NCBI GenBank assembly: GCA_021292165.1
Contig: CM037878.1
Location: forward strand, 193,501,118-193,565,117
Source: Shinisaurus crocodilurus
Lineage: Eukaryota > Chordata > Lepidosauria > Squamata > Shinisauridae
Length of the DNA stretch: 64,000 nt
Reading direction: 5' to 3'
The notes under the pieces: model-generated
What the model was told of the DNA's origin: nothing
Database searches by the model: none
The model's input: the letters and a program-made list of their open reading frames with translations, nothing else
Part shown: positions 1 through 12,274 of the stretch, one piece after another
Position numbering within the stretch: the stretch's first letter is position 1
How the letters are laid out: each line of letters starts with the position of its first letter
Translations under genes and position numbers: made by a program

Positions 1-856
1 AGGGGGCCCGCCACACCCCCACCCTTTCCTACTCCAAAGGAACCAAGACCCCCCAGAGATCTCAAGGTACCAGATTGCCAGCCTCAGCTGTCTGCAATCC
101 TGCTTGGATCTCTGTTGAGGGACTCGCCTTTAATTCTGTAACCTGGACTTAGATACTGAACCAAGCAGAGCAATCCACAAACACCATGTGGGGTAAAACC
201 AGGACAAGGTTTATTCTGGTAGCATTTTACAACAAGATTAGGGAAATGAGAGAAGCACACAAAATAAAGATGGAGACACTTTAGTACACAGTAAAGCTGC
301 AAAACAATAAAACCTGATTCCTTAATATCTCTCAGGCATACACCTGTTACCTGAGGGTGTTCTCTTCAAGGGTTAAATCCAGCACAGCCTCGCTGCCTGA
401 GGGAGATTACCACACCTACCCGAAGGTCCGAGATGGGTAAAACTCCCACAAGGCTTGCCTTTACTAGAGCCCTCAATCCAGCTAATTTCACCAGGAGCTG
501 CCTGGGGTCCTTGGCTTACCGCCATTACCACAGCCGGGTAGAACAAAAACCAAAACCCACGCTTTGGGAAATATACCTTTTTTCCCCCTCCCCTCCTCTG
601 CTGCCTCTTAGCCAATCACCATGCACCTCACCTGGCCAGGCAGGGGGAAGGGAACTCATGACCAGGCAGGGGGAAGGGAACTCATGACTCATGGCTTGAA
701 CTATTTACATATGAAAGCCCTAGGCCAGCTTCTCCAGGCATCTAGGCGCCATTCATTCAAGAGGAATTATGCACACACACACCCCAGCCTTCACACATGA
801 GGGGGTGTTGTGTGTGTGCATGCATGCAGGAACCCCCAAAGGCCCCTTTCTCCACA
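1..856 (-). mobile_element. LTR of a retrovirus-like element, cut by the window edge
   Basis: The segment is the reverse complement of the complete LTR at 60102-60978 along nearly its whole length. Shared blocks include the AATAAA polyadenylation signal (reverse complement at 210-215), the TATA-like stretch near 567-573 and the purine/pyrimidine-rich U3. The LTR 3' end lies beyond base 1. The outer 5' end is CTCCACA at 850-856 (TGTGGAG on the element strand), or CTTCACA at 933-939 if the extra U3 copy is included. It differs from its partner by many substitutions and two local duplications, so it is older or from a different subfamily. Internal retroviral genes are not in the window; whether it is a solo LTR is unknown. 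Confidence 0.9.
634..687 (-). repeat. 27-bp tandem duplication inside the left LTR
   Basis: The sequence around accaggcagggggaaggg, ending in aactcatg, occurs twice head to tail (about 634-660 and 661-687). The partner LTR at 60.1 kb has it once (near 60297-60325). Duplicated U3 blocks of this kind can hold enhancer sites; function here is not shown. Confidence 0.85.
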
Positions 857-939
857 CGCTAACTATGCACACCCCACCCCAGCCGGTTCACACATGAGGT
901 GTGTGTGTGTGAACCCCCCCAAAGGCTCTTTTCTTCACA
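764..939 (-). repeat. Diverged tandem duplication of the LTR 5' end
   Basis: Two units of about 85-90 bp each begin near aattatgcacac / aactatgcacac. Each passes through a cacacatgagg motif and a GT-rich run, then ends gaaccccc...aaaggc...tccaca or ttcaca. The second unit (857-939) lies outside the TGTGGAG end. It may be an internal duplication of U3 or the trace of a second insertion. Confidence 0.6.
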
Positions 940-2656
940 TATTCATTTAACTTTCTTCAGGTTTTTGTTCCCAGGTGCTTTTTGAGTATTTTATTGTTTT
1001 ATTACTTCAACCTCTTCCTCTTTAATAATTTTACTTACATCACCCTAGGGTTTTCTACCTAGTGTCAAGATTCCCCATGGTCCAGTGTAATCTACTCTTG
1101 ACAAGTCTAGCACTAGCTACGTCAGCACTTTTCCCCCTAGCTGTTTTTCTCATGAAAATGATGGACGGCTTATGCAGCCTGTATGGTGTACAGACTAGAT
1201 CATACTAATATTTTTTTCCATGCAGCGCTTTGCAAAGAAGAGTTCACATGTGGGAACTAGCCTTAAGTAATTGTACAATGACCTTTCACAGGCAAGAGCC
1301 TGCTTTATAAGAACCTACTTTATCAGATGCACAAAACAGACAGAGAAAGATAGCGGATATAGATGAAGTGAAGTTGGGGATGGGTGAGGAGAGAACCAAT
1401 TTACAATGTGCCAAACGAGACAAAAGGATCATATTACAATGGCAGGTTTAAAATACATGATCCAATGATCAAATGAAATGAACAACAACAACAACACCAA
1501 AGTGACTATGTAATATTGTCTGTTATTTTAATGCAACCTGCATAGGAAAATTTTGTGATGGATTGTACCTTTGCCCTATTTCTTTTTTTCCTTTTTTGCT
1601 GCAACGAACAGAAAACCAGTTATTACATCACAAAAGGTGAAGAGTGGTAAGAAATGCCCTAATGTGGAATTAGCCAGCTTACATATTACACAGTATCATT
1701 AAGCAAAATGAAATTTGGATGTCTTGACAGATCTCAACAGAGAACTTCAAATTCACATCCTCAGTCACAACTCTTTGGGGGAGATTCAGAATTTTTCCTT
1801 GACCCATATAATTCGGGCTTGTGTCAATTGCATTTATGTTTACTTGTGTTCCTTTTATACAGACATGTATTTCCCTTTGTTGAATTCTTGCTTTGTGATA
1901 GTCCTGATAACTAGATGCAAATACCGTAACCAAATCTGAATCTGATTCTGAACTCTTTGGTTTACTTTCCCATCTCAGTTGTTCTTGTATTCACTTTCTA
2001 GGCTACATTACCACAGAGAAAGAACCAAAATCTTCACTTTCCTTATACCTGAGGTGTAATTAACTTTCCATCCATTTTGAGATCTTCAGTATTCCCTCTT
2101 TGCCTGGGCTCCTGGTGTACAATTTCACTGTTGTACTCAATTCATTATACACAACATCCAGGCTACAAGCCAATATTGCAGGTTTCTTCTTTACTATTTA
2201 AAACACATTCTTCGGTCTATAATCCTCTTGTCATGATCTGATTATCCGTTATGTTAACTGCTCCAAGTTCTCCCTGTGGATTCCACTTATCTCATTTTGA
2301 GTCTCTCTATCACAAACAAAAAGCTGCAGCTAAAAATCATTCTAGACACAACATGAAGAATATTTTAATAAGACAGAAACCTAGAAAATATGCATAACTG
2401 AAAAGAAGAAGGGGGGGGGGGCAAGAGTCTAGAAATCTAGAGTAAAAAAGCTACTCAAAGCTAATTCAGGAATTAAACATCTTTTTTTAAGAGAACTCAT
2501 GCCACTTTTAATAGGTAAAAATGGAGGTCCAAATGGTCTTGCCAAGGATGATAAGGACAAGAAGTGCAACTTTCAAGCTTGATCTTATATATGGCAGTCC
2601 TACTGGGTTCAATGGTACTTACTCCCAAGTGTGCACAGAAGGAGAGATTTAGGGGG
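940..2656. other. Unassigned AT-rich intronic sequence
   Basis: No exon, RNA gene or recognisable mobile element. It holds simple runs (a G run near 2411-2421) and, at about 2585-2640, a decayed fragment of a common reptile repeat with the phrase tggttcaatggtacttactccc type. Confidence 0.4.
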
Positions 2657-2922
2657 TAGGGATGTGTGCAGAGCTCGATTGGGGGGTGGAAGTCCAGCTA
2701 ACTCGCTGGGCTCAACCCCCCTAAGCTCCACTCGCCCTACCTTTTCCCCAGCTCACAGAAATTGTGCAAATTAGGCTGTAATTTGCGCAAATTAGGCCAT
2801 TTTCTACTTAAACAACAACGTGCCGGGGACCCAGAAGTTCGGCAAGCACCTCAGCTGGCACATGTGCTCGGCTTGGCTCGCGCGTTGTGAGTCGAGTGCC
2901 GGGTGAGTCGCCCATCCCTAAC
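2657..2922. mobile_element. GC-rich hAT-like MITE, TAGGGATGTG family
   Basis: The ends are inverted (TAGGGATG at 2657, CATCCCTA at 2913-2920). Near-matching direct repeats ttaggggg / ttagggtg flank it (7 of 8). The interior (gagctcgattgggg..., gtgccggggacc.agaagttc) matches in reverse the element inside the CR1 at 25.08-25.48 kb. It is GC- and CpG-rich in AT-rich surroundings and has no coding capacity. Confidence 0.65.
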
Positions 2923-2929
2923 TTAGGGT

Positions 2930-3850
2930 GCATTTTCACTGCTAAACTGCAGTCCCTGACATTTAACTGCATGATGAAAAGTTAGATTAAAATCATTTAC
3001 ACCATACTGAGACCAACATCTGCCTTATGTAGTCCAATCCGCTAATGTGAGGCTGGGCCCATTATCCACTTATTGAGCAATCTCCACTATGTAGACCAAA
3101 AGTGTGCTAGAAGCAGAGACTAGTTCAATGCATGTCATGCCAGTTTCTTATAATCAGCTAACCATTAGTATGCATTTAATGGTATGAAGCATTCAGGCTG
3201 TAGCCATCATCTCTGAAAGCTTTCTGCACTTCCTTGATTAGGATTCATTTAATAACACAATTATACGGTAATGGGTATTTAAAAACACATTCACACATAC
3301 TGAGGTTAAATCGCAGGACAGAAACTACATTTTTCCAAGCTACATTTTAAATGCTAAGTGTTGCTGTTTCCTTAAATATCCAATGTATCACGACGCTTAC
3401 ATCATGCTGCGTTGGGTTACATCATGTTATGACCAGTGATGTAACCCATCGCAATGCAATGCACACATCGCAGTGTGTCAGTGAGTTAAAGAAATAGCAT
3501 ACTTAAATTGTTGTCAAGCTTGTCCAGATAGTCGCTGTGATAATAGATACTCTAGCTTAATTACATCTCTGCTAAATCTAAAATAACAGGTTGCTACATT
3601 GCTGAGAAAAATAGTAGGTATATGTACCAAAATACCCCTTTCCCAATTTTATATATGGCCAGTGTAGAGATCTCGCAAATCGGTGTTTCTAGTCTTGACC
3701 TGATAACTTATTCTCCCATCTGGCCATACCAAAATAACATTGAATTTAGGAATTCAAAATTCAAAGGAAAAATGCATGTTTATTATAATTATAAAATGTA
3801 ATTTTTATGCATGACACCCATTTACATCTGGAAAAGTTTATTATGGAAGC
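2930..3850. other. Unassigned intronic sequence with a short inverted repeat
   Basis: No exon or clear transposon. A short stem (ttgggttacatc / gatgtaacccat) lies at about 3412-3450 and may be the centre of a decayed foldback element. Confidence 0.35.
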
Positions 3851-4077
3851 AATGTGATGCAATGTCTTCAGTACTGGATGTTAGGTGAGACCAGAGTCCA
3901 AATCCCCTCTCAGCCACAAAGTTTACTGAATAATTATGGCCAGCCTCTCTCTCAGCCTAAGCTACCTCACAGGGTTGTTATGAGGATAAAAGGAGGAACC
4001 ATATGCACTGTAGTGAACTGTGATCTTCAACAGAGATTAAGGGCAGGCAATACCTTAGGCTTATAAGGACAATGCTT
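3850..4077 (+). mobile_element. Old, decayed Sauria-type SINE
   Basis: The order of motifs is that of the younger copies: B-box-like agagtccaaatcccc, then cagcc...ctctcagcctaagctacctcacagggttgttatgaggataaaa. Substitutions and small deletions are frequent and the tRNA head is poorly preserved, so it is an old insertion. Confidence 0.7.
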
Positions 4078-4079
4078 TA

Positions 4080-5050
4080 TACTCTACCCTGGGCTCCTTG
4101 GAAGGACAAAATGCAATTTAATAATTAAATGAATGTCATTTGAGTTGAATTGATCAGTGATCTGAATAATATTTGTGGCTCCAGTCATGTAGTTGGCTCG
4201 GCTATGTCCAACCCATGGGGTGTGTGATGCTCAGAAGTGATTGATCTTTGAAAGGGTAACTACTAAATCCCAGACCACCCTAAAGATGCCTAATAACATC
4301 TTTTCCTGCTGCATAGAATACAGTTATTATACCTTTCTGCTAGCAGAAAGATTTAAAAGAGATGGAAAGAACTTTTGATATTCTATTCTGTTTGGTAATG
4401 TGATTAGTTTATGCTTACTTGTTTAATACTGTTTATAATTGAAGTATGATGAGGGAAGATATTTGCAGTAGAATTAACTAATTTACATTATTAGATTGTT
4501 AAATGGAAACCTCTAATAGATTATGTGTAGAGAAAATGTTTTTGTTTATCTGTGGGCTTAATGAATAAGAAGATATTTTGGACAATAGAAAAAAAAAGAA
4601 CTTTGGGGTTTTTTTAGACTAAAAGAAATTATTGTTACTTATATTTGTTTCAGAGAAAATCAGAAGTCCATCTAGTTTTAATTTGTGTTGATGTTTTTTC
4701 TTTGTGGTGTTCGTTGCTGAAAATAAATAAAAATTCAATACCAAGAATTGTTATTATAAGACATGGGCGTGCACAGCTGTGCCATCTAAAATTATGGATA
4801 TACAGAGAGTTTGAGCTAAGACACACACTAGGAATAAACTAGGAAACAAATCCCCCATATTCTAAATGTATAAATTGCAAGAAGTAGTTAATATATTGGT
4901 AGAATCAAAGAGCTGCCAGTCAGGCAGTAAGTTATTAATGTCAAAAAAAGAGAAGACAGAAATCCTGGGCAAATTTACCTCCATGAAGGTCCTGCATCTT
5001 GCAATCAATTAAGCACATCTCTTAAAATCAGTTGTGGGGCATAAGGTAAG
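4080..5050. other. Unassigned AT-rich intronic sequence
   Basis: Nothing recognisable beyond homopolymer runs. The short open frames here show no family motif. Confidence 0.35.
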
Positions 5051-5051
5051 C

Positions 5052-5494
5052 CAGGGGTGGCTAGAAAGCAGATCTCCAAATGTTTTAGACTTCAGTTCTT
5101 AGCATTCCTTACCATTGGCAGGGGCTTCATAGAATCATAGAAAAGTAGAGTTGGAACTGGCCTATAAGGCCATCGAGTCCAACCCCCTGCTCAATGCAGG
5201 AATCCAAGTCAAAGCATCCCTGACAGATGTCTGTCCAGCTGCACCTTGAATGCCTCCAGATTGGGAGAGCCCACCACCTCCCTAGGTAGTTGATTCCATT
5301 GTCTTATTGCTCTGACAGTCAGGAATTTTTTCCTGATGTTTAGGTGGAATCTGGGTTCCTGTAACTTGAGCCCATTATTCCGTGTCCTGCAAACTGGGAT
5401 GATCGAGAAGAGATCCTGGCCCTCCTCTTTGTGACAAAGACTTCTGGGAGTTGAAGTCCAAAACATCTGAAGATCTACCTTCTGCCCACCCCTG
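5052..5494. mobile_element. Foldback hAT-type MITE split by a CR1 fragment
   Basis: The outer halves pair with each other: cagggg tggctagaaagcagatct...aaatgttttagacttcag on the left and ctgggagttgaagtccaaaaca...agatct...ccacccctg on the right. Both belong to the acaactcccagcatg palindrome family seen at 35.1, 35.9, 48.4 and 63.6 kb. A CR1 tail (5127-5435) sits in the loop, so the MITE is older than that insertion. Confidence 0.7.
5127..5435 (-). mobile_element. CR1 LINE 3' fragment
   Basis: On the minus strand the frame reads [20 protein letters not shown], then [18 protein letters not shown] and LDRHLSGM, the C-terminal end of the CR1 reverse-transcriptase polyprotein. It is followed by the CR1 3' tail ggttggactcgatggcc... 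and the octamer-type attctatga repeats. It is strongly 5'-truncated, as most CR1 insertions are. A close relative lies at 49396-49920. Confidence 0.93.
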
Positions 5495-5496
5495 AG

Positions 5497-5747
5497 CAGG
5501 GGAGGCTGGTGATTCTTGTGTCAGTGGGGCTCCTTATTCCATTGCATCTTCTTCTTCTTCTTCTTCTTCTTCTTCTTCTTCTTCTTCTTCTTCTTCTGAA
5601 CTTTATACGAGCTATCCATGTTGCTGTACTCCATCCCCGCAATAGGTTCACCACCATGGAGCACCATGGATAGCTCCTATAAAGCTCAAACAAAAAGAAG
5701 CAATGGATAAGGAGCCCCACTGACACCGGAGTCACCAGCCTCCCCTG
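5497..5747. mobile_element. Foldback hAT MITE with perfect 8-bp target-site duplication
   Basis: The termini CAGGGGAGGCTGGTG and CACCAGCCTCCCCTG are inverted. The inner arms continue the pairing (gtcagtggggctccttat... / ...ataaggagccccactgac). The 8-bp repeat cccctgag occurs at 5489-5496 and 5748-5755. The loop contains a (CTT)n microsatellite at 5548-5597 and the accatggatagct motif shared with the relative at 48461-48654. Confidence 0.92.
5548..5597. repeat. (CTT)n microsatellite
   Basis: About 16 uninterrupted CTT units, inside the foldback MITE. It creates a spurious poly-arginine frame on the minus strand. Confidence 0.97.
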
Positions 5748-5759
5748 CCCCTGAGTACA

Positions 5760-6640
5760 CTATTAATGTGCAGCTACTCACAGTGTATATCCACCGATTA
5801 TTCCCATCCCAATGCCAAAAATATGGGTTGATACCCCCCCCCCAAGACTTAGATATCCTATTGGAGTCTAAAATAGGTGCAGCCACTCAAGAATGAATAA
5901 GGCAAATTAATGAATAAGGCAAATGAATAAGGCAAATTTGCACATGGACAGCACTTATACAGAGGTGCAATTTGTGTGAACTGGCACCTCCAATGTGGAG
6001 ACTGTCTATGAGGCCCCTGTGATTTACCTGATCATGGAAAAATGTCACTACAATCGTGGATGCTAAATAGACAGTCTAATCTGACATTTTAAGCATTAAA
6101 ATGAAGAAACTAATTAGGAGGAAGTATAAAGGTGCACATTAAAAATAGCAGGGGCAACCTGTATTACCTTCCAGAGGGATTCATTATTGCAAATGAATAC
6201 TTGTGTATTCATACACAGCATTTCACAACGGAATAGTCATGCACTGCCATCACCAAATGGCATAAAGTAATTTCACAGGAAAGATGGAATAATGCACGTT
6301 CCCTAGGGAATTCATTCTTGAAGCAAAATTTGCTCTCTGCTTTCATTAGTATATTTATACTAGCGGAATGAACAGCAGATTTGGGGGCCAGTCTGTCTAA
6401 ACAAATAGAAAATGAAAGTTTTTAAGATCTTTAAAAATCATGTTCTTAGAATACCTAAAATTAATCTCCTCCATAGATATAGACATCATCAATCAAAATG
6501 GGGATTGTGGTGGTAAAAAAATTGTTTATTAAATTGCAACAACAGAAAACATTGTTTTTCTTAATCTGACATAGCTCCCATATAATAACCGCCACTATTT
6601 ATTTGCCTCCCACCATCACCAGTAAAAAAAAAAAAAAAAA
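5760..6640. other. Unassigned AT-rich intronic sequence
   Basis: Contains a small tandem repeat (gaataaggcaaatt-like units at 5893-5940) and a poly-A run (6622-6640) just before a SINE. No exon. Confidence 0.35.
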
Positions 6641-6886
6641 GAGTCAGTGTGGTGTAGTGGTCAGAGAGTTGGGCTGGGACTTAGGAGATCCAGGTTCTAG
6701 TCCCCACTTGGCTATGAAGCTCACTGGGTGACTTTGGGCCAGTATGACTCTCAGCCTAACCTACCTCTCAGGATTGTTGTGAGGGTAAAATAGAGAGGAG
6801 GAGGACTATGTGAGCTGCCTTGGGTTCCTTGCAAGAGGAAAAAAGGCAGGATATGAATGTAATAATAACTAACTAAATAAATAAAG
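6641..6886 (+). mobile_element. Sauria-type tRNA-derived SINE, near full length
   Basis: The tRNA-like head has an A box (tgtagtggtcagagagttgg) and a B box (ggttctagtcc, 6693-6703). The body follows: gctcactgggtgactttggg, ctctcagcctaacctacctc, gttgtgagggtaaaatagagag. The LINE-like tail gagctgccttgggttccttgc ends in ataaataaa repeats. RNA polymerase III would transcribe it from the A/B boxes, and it would be mobilised by a partner LINE. This is known biology of the family. Confidence 0.93.
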
Positions 6887-9289
6887 TGCCTCAGGAAGCA
6901 GAAGAGTCTTCTACCTCATTTCTTATCTCTATCTCCAGCTTAAACAGACTCTCACAGCTGATTGTCACAATTTTCTTACACTTTAGGTTAGTGAAAGTGA
7001 ATGAGTCATATGTGGTATCAGCACAACATGCAAGAAGATGCTAGCATCAACAATACTTTCATCAGAGCACATAAGCACATCAGGTGCATATAGAATGTTC
7101 GCAAATGAAATGTAGAAGCACAGCTTGTCTCTGTAGGAGTCATTGCTGTAGAGAAGTCACTGTGGCCTCGAATGGTTTGCACTCTCCTCCAACAAGCTAA
7201 TGATGTTTTCCACAAGGTATAGATTATAGAGAAAGGCAAACGCCCTAAGGTCACTTGATGGACAAGTAAAATCTGCTAGGGCACTATTCAATAAAAGTAA
7301 TAACAGAGACAAGGGCTATAAATAGACATTTTGTGATCAAGAGAGAATGGGGAGATCTGGGAACTGAAGGGGGCCTACATCACCTTATTGAAGGATTTAT
7401 GCAGAAACAGACAACCGGATTCTTCTACTCTGAGGATCTCACCATTTCTGTATCCTAAAGTAGAAATTCCATATTCACCATTGTAAGTGTACCAAATAAG
7501 CAACTTATTTTTTTAATGTAAGTTTTTATAACACACATACACAAAAACACAGTGATTTGATGTGTAAACTGCTACAACTGAGTCAATTGTGCAAAATGAC
7601 TCAGGTGGCATCCCTGGAGTAAGTCTCATTGATTGAACTCAGTGGAACTTGGTTCTGCTTCTGCTTAAATCTGCATAGGAATTCCATGGTCAGTCAGACC
7701 AGCAACTGCTTGGGTTGATGTTTGTTTGTTTTAATGTCAATGAACAATTAAGCCAGATGTCTGTACTTTTAACTGAGGAGAAATGGGGTGGGGATTCCAT
7801 CCCACTTCCTTCAGTGGATATAAAACAGTCTCAGGATGCTGCACAGAGCAGGGGTTAAAACAGTATTGTGAACAGTCCCTTGGGAAGGTTATTCACATCC
7901 CTATGACAAGCAGAGATTTAGATAAAGCCTTCTTCACCATGAAGATGCAGTAAAGGGGAAAGCTGTATCCGATTAATTGTTGCCGATTGTGCACCTATTA
8001 ACTGCACGGAAGCCATGTGAGGGGGGGAAAAGGTGGTACTATCCAAATCTCAGTGCAGAGTGAAGGACTCATCAAATAGAAGAGTATGAAATTGCATTCT
8101 GTGAATTCAAATGGAAAGAACAGAGACTTCAGTAAGGGAAAAAGAGAAATAGCTATTAGGCTTGTGGTGACGGTGGGGTGGAGTGGGGGAAGCAGGCTTA
8201 TGGCAGCTTAACTAAACACTGAGAAACTTAACTAGCAATATAAAATACCAGTCTGGCACATGCTGGATTGAACATCAATACTAAAAAGTAGTTATTATTG
8301 TGGGGCTGGCATATAAGACAATTTTTTTGCTCAACATTACTAATGATTTAGAAGAACAAAAAACAAAAATGAAATAAAACATTGTTGATTAAATGTGCTG
8401 ATAAAGAAAAGACTTTCAGGGTCAGAAACATATAGAAAGACATAATAGCAGCACAGAGAGAGAGAGAGAGAGAGATGAAACATTGTTAATATGACCCATT
8501 GACCACTTCAATAAGCATACCAAGATTTAAACCAGCTTAGTCCCATTGTAATTAACAGTCTATTTAACTATTTAACGGGTCTTTGACAACCACAGTCATT
8601 CAAAAGTTTAAAAACAAAATGTTTAAAACCAAAACAATGTTTTGTTTATGTTTAAAACAAAACAATGGCACTAGCTCAGGAAATGATACACAATGCCTAT
8701 AGGTAGAAATTCCTTAGGAACTGTATGCTCTCTCGGCTCAAATTTCTGGCAATCTCAGCAAAACAAAAAAAGGGATACAAAATTGTGTTTATAGGTGACA
8801 TAGGTTCATGATAGGTTCAAAGAATAAAACTGAAAGGCTTTTGCTATGTCATGGATGTATTACCTATGTATGATACTGAAACTTCAATAAATGGTAAATT
8901 TAGCTTCTACCTCCAGAACTGTTAGATGTTCTCTAATACACATTCATTCTACAACCTGCAATATATATTATTTGTATAACCATGGCAACAAAATTAAACA
9001 AATCTGAGTTCTAATCTCTCTATAGGTTACTGGAGATAGTCTGCATAAAGTTCAAATGCACCCCATTGCAGTTCTTGTACTATGATATTTTCTCCCATTG
9101 ATGTTATATTTATTTATATCCAGTTGTTAAAATTCTGGAGTGCTTTCTTTTTCTGCTGTATGTGATATAAATGAAATTACATTTAAAGGAATGGCACAGC
9201 TAGGATCAGAAGGAAAGAAATATACCTTAGTTATCAATAATTCCTTGGTCTGTGCAAATGTCTTACATCAAAGTGAAAGTTTTCTTTTT

Positions 9290-9545
9290 CTTTCTCAGCT
9301 GTCATCTCTTCCATCTCCCCATAGCAGTCTCACAAGGCTCAGTCTTTGGTCCTCTACTTTGCTGTCTCTGCACACTCCTTCCTAGATGATCACTTAGTTT
9401 TCATAACTTCCATTCACGTTTGCACTGAGCACTCTCCAATGTCCATTTTCTAACCCTAATGGATCTGCTGTCTCCCTGATACATTATCTGGGGGACAGCT
9501 CACCAACATCTCCAGTTGAACATGGTGAAGACATTCATTCATACA
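9290..9545 (+). mobile_element. Possible decayed L2/Rex-type LINE reverse-transcriptase fragment
   Basis: The phrase translating as VSQGSVFGPLL resembles reverse-transcriptase motif B (PQGSVLGPLLF). Downstream, HLQLNMVKT resembles the LNxxKTE stretch of L2/Rex-like elements at about the right distance. Frames are broken. Support is two short motifs only. Confidence 0.4.
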
Positions 9546-11167
9546 TGTATAATATTTATATTGAAACTCTTGGGTCTCCTAAGGCAGCTCACAACGTAAG
9601 ATAAAAACTCTATAAATTATGACAAAGCCAATAAAATAACCTAATATGCCCACCGAAACATTCCTCACTCTCATATTTCTTTGTTGCTGTAGGACTGGTC
9701 TGGGAGATATTACAGTAGAGTTACATACCAGAGGCTTGAAACCATAGAGCAGTACCCCATGTTAACTATATGTACAGTCGATGAAACCAAAGTATGCGTA
9801 AATCATGTTTCTGTATTTGTATGGCTAGTATGACACTGAAAAAGAATTTGCACAGATGTACAAAGTCCAGCATGCCTATTCTCTCCAGCACAAGTTCCTC
9901 TATGAACATTAAGCAGACATAAATAAAAAACCAACAACAACAAAAATTTACTAATTCTTCTCTCTTCTCTCCCCACTCCAAAATCTGCATTACTGCTCTT
10001 TGATTCTTCCTTATCCACATTTTTCCATAACCTATTACCTATTGCTTTTTCTATTTACATTCCCAAGACCTTCCCTCCTTTTTCTGTATTGTCTGCAAAA
10101 ATGTTTGCCAGTGCCATGGCCATCTCTCATATAATTTACTGTAATTTACTCCTGTCTCCTCACATTTTAAAGAACAATCATACACATGTGTAGTCTATTT
10201 GCACTGCATGGATTTAAAGGGACTGTACACTCAGATAAATATCCAAATTAAAATCCCCGTATACACATCCAAATACAAATTCTATTGGGAAACAATGTAG
10301 CTTAGATATACAGTAGCCACACTTGGATGCACATTTAGATGTGCATTTGATTTAGCCCCATGGTTCTTGATCCAGGAAGTGATATATGAATACAGGGGTT
10401 CACATATTTTGGACCCCTGTGCTCACATTTCAACTAGCCAGCAAGAATATAATAAAAGTGCCTCTGAGCACATACAGATGTCTTCCCTTTCCTCCCAATG
10501 AGTGGCAGACTGTCCCTCCCACATAAAGGGAAGGGCTTATAGCACAGATGGGATTGTTCCACAAAAGCCTGAGCATTCTCTTTCTGAAAATTAAACATTG
10601 CCCTCATTTCCTTGGCATGCCCCAGCACAACATAGCAATCTTGAGTTTTCAAAACCAGGGTTAAAAAAGCTAGGACACACAGTCTTTCCCTTCTCTCCCA
10701 AAGGAATCCACTCCAGATTTTCTTCCTTTCCTCCAGCAGCTCCCCTTGTTTGTGTCTCTTAATTAGCCTCCAGCAGACAAAACAAAGGGAATGCAAAAGG
10801 TGTGTGTGTGTGTGTGTTTTCTTTCTGGTGTGGAAAGTGGGAGAGAAAGGGAGAAGCCTGGGAGTAAGTGAGGCTGGGGAATGGAGAGTCTGCAGAGATG
10901 GAGGTGCAGAGGGAAGGGAGCAGGCACTGAGCAACTGAGCTTTGAAGTTGCCTGCTCAGTCAGTCAATTATAAAGCAAAACTTCCTTGTTCTTAAAAAAA
11001 ATATCTACCTGCAGTTGGAATGAAGCCTCACAGGAGCTTGTTGACTGGGAGGTATTTGAAAGGAATATATTCTCAGGGTGAGGGGTGGAGGATGAAGCTG
11101 CCAAGACTCTGTAGCTGCTGCTAAATTCCAGGAAGAGGATAGTGCTTGGGGTGGAGAGCAAACGCCC

Positions 11168-11168
<1 letters not shown>

Positions 11169-11216
<48 letters not shown>
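11169..11216. repeat. (AC)n microsatellite
   Basis: About 24 AC units, the longest perfect dinucleotide run in the window. Several poly-threonine/histidine or cysteine/valine open frames here are artefacts of it. Confidence 0.97.
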
Positions 11217-11218
<2 letters not shown>

Positions 11219-12100
11219 CATCCCACTCAGTCCACCAATCAGATCTGCCATATTCCCAGAAAGGGAAGCAAGGGAAAGGGAACAAATCCTTGCTGATGCG
11301 ATTCAGAACTAGAGAAAAAGACACTCTCTCCCAAAAGTCTACTCCAGGATTTTCTGGCAGTCGAATGTAATTGCTGGCTGTAATGCAACCTCCTCCATGA
11401 GCATTGCTCACCAAAGACTTTCTCATGCCTGGCCTGTTGGCAAGTGGGTTTATTGAAAGCTGTGTGCACAGCAGGCTGCTTCTCTGCATGGATCCCTTTA
11501 GTTATTATAAGGAAGTATGGACTGGTGTAAGGAGAAGTTGTGAAAGCAGTAAAAATTTCCTTCTCTTTGCTGCCCCTGTTCCTCTTACTTGGTGGATGAG
11601 ACATAAGAAAAAAGATGTTAAAATGGCAAAATTCATAAACCATGGAAAACGTTCACAAGTCTTTCTTAATCTTTTAAACTTTTAAGAAAACCCTTCAGAT
11701 CAGAAATGACAACTTTGACAATCTCAAGGGTGAAAAGTAGTGTTTAAGAAGACAGAAGTTTAGAGGTAAGGGAACTGTGGGTTTTGGTTTGGGTTTTTTT
11801 CATCTGAGAGTCTGATTACATCACTCCTGTAGGAAACAGAAGGGCTCTGCCTCTACAGCCTACTAAAAGCTCCTTCCCTCAAGCAGCCGTTATTAGCAGG
11901 AAATGACATGGCATTTTCCTGCCTTCCCAGGAAGGAGGGAACCCCAGTACGTTCAACTCAAAAGAGAAGCCTACACCCACAGGTCAAAATTGCATGGTCA
12001 ATTTTCCAGCAAAAATCTGTGAATCATCCACATGATTTTGGCCTATGCACATAGAACCCGTTCAGATGGCCCATCCCCATATGGACAGTAGAAGTAGAGC

Positions 12101-12266
12101 CAGGGCCGGTGCTACCATTAGGCCAACTAGGCAGCTGCCTAAGGCGCAGGGCTAAAGGGGGGTGCCAGAAACGCCTTGAAAAAAAATACAGCACTCTCAA
12201 GTGGGAAGGGGGGGCGCTAAATATCTGATCTTGCCTAGGGCACCAAACTGCCTTGCACCGGTCCTG
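12101..12266. mobile_element. 166-bp hAT MITE with perfect 8-bp TSD
   Basis: The termini CAGGGCCGGTGC and GCACCGGTCCTG are inverted. The flanks agtagagc at 12093-12100 and 12267-12274 are identical. The text gcagctgcctaaggcgcag near the left end and cttgcctagggcaccaaactg near the right end are typical of this widespread hAT MITE type. No coding capacity. Confidence 0.92.
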
Positions 12267-12274
12267 AGTAGAGC

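Larger units (their letters stand above)
6887..12092. other. Long stretch of mostly unassigned intronic sequence
   Basis: Contains a decayed fragment of the squamate gcatccctggagtaagtctcat type repeat near 7605-7690, an (AG)n run at 8454-8475, a possible LINE remnant at 9290-9545, and TG/CA runs near 10801 and 11169. No host exon found. The 166-codon minus-strand frame at 10434-10934 has no recognisable domain. Confidence 0.4.

Noticed and set aside
373..615. 80-codon frame in the left LTR
   Set aside because: Lies across U3-R of an LTR, no similarity to retroviral proteins recognised, not preserved as a normal LTR gene.
10434..10934. 166-codon minus-strand open frame
   Set aside because: No domain, low-complexity stretches (TH repeats from a GT run), no splice or promoter context; chance frame.
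10964..11489. Frames with long Cys-Val or Thr-His runs
   Set aside because: Translation of the (AC)n microsatellite at 11169-11216.
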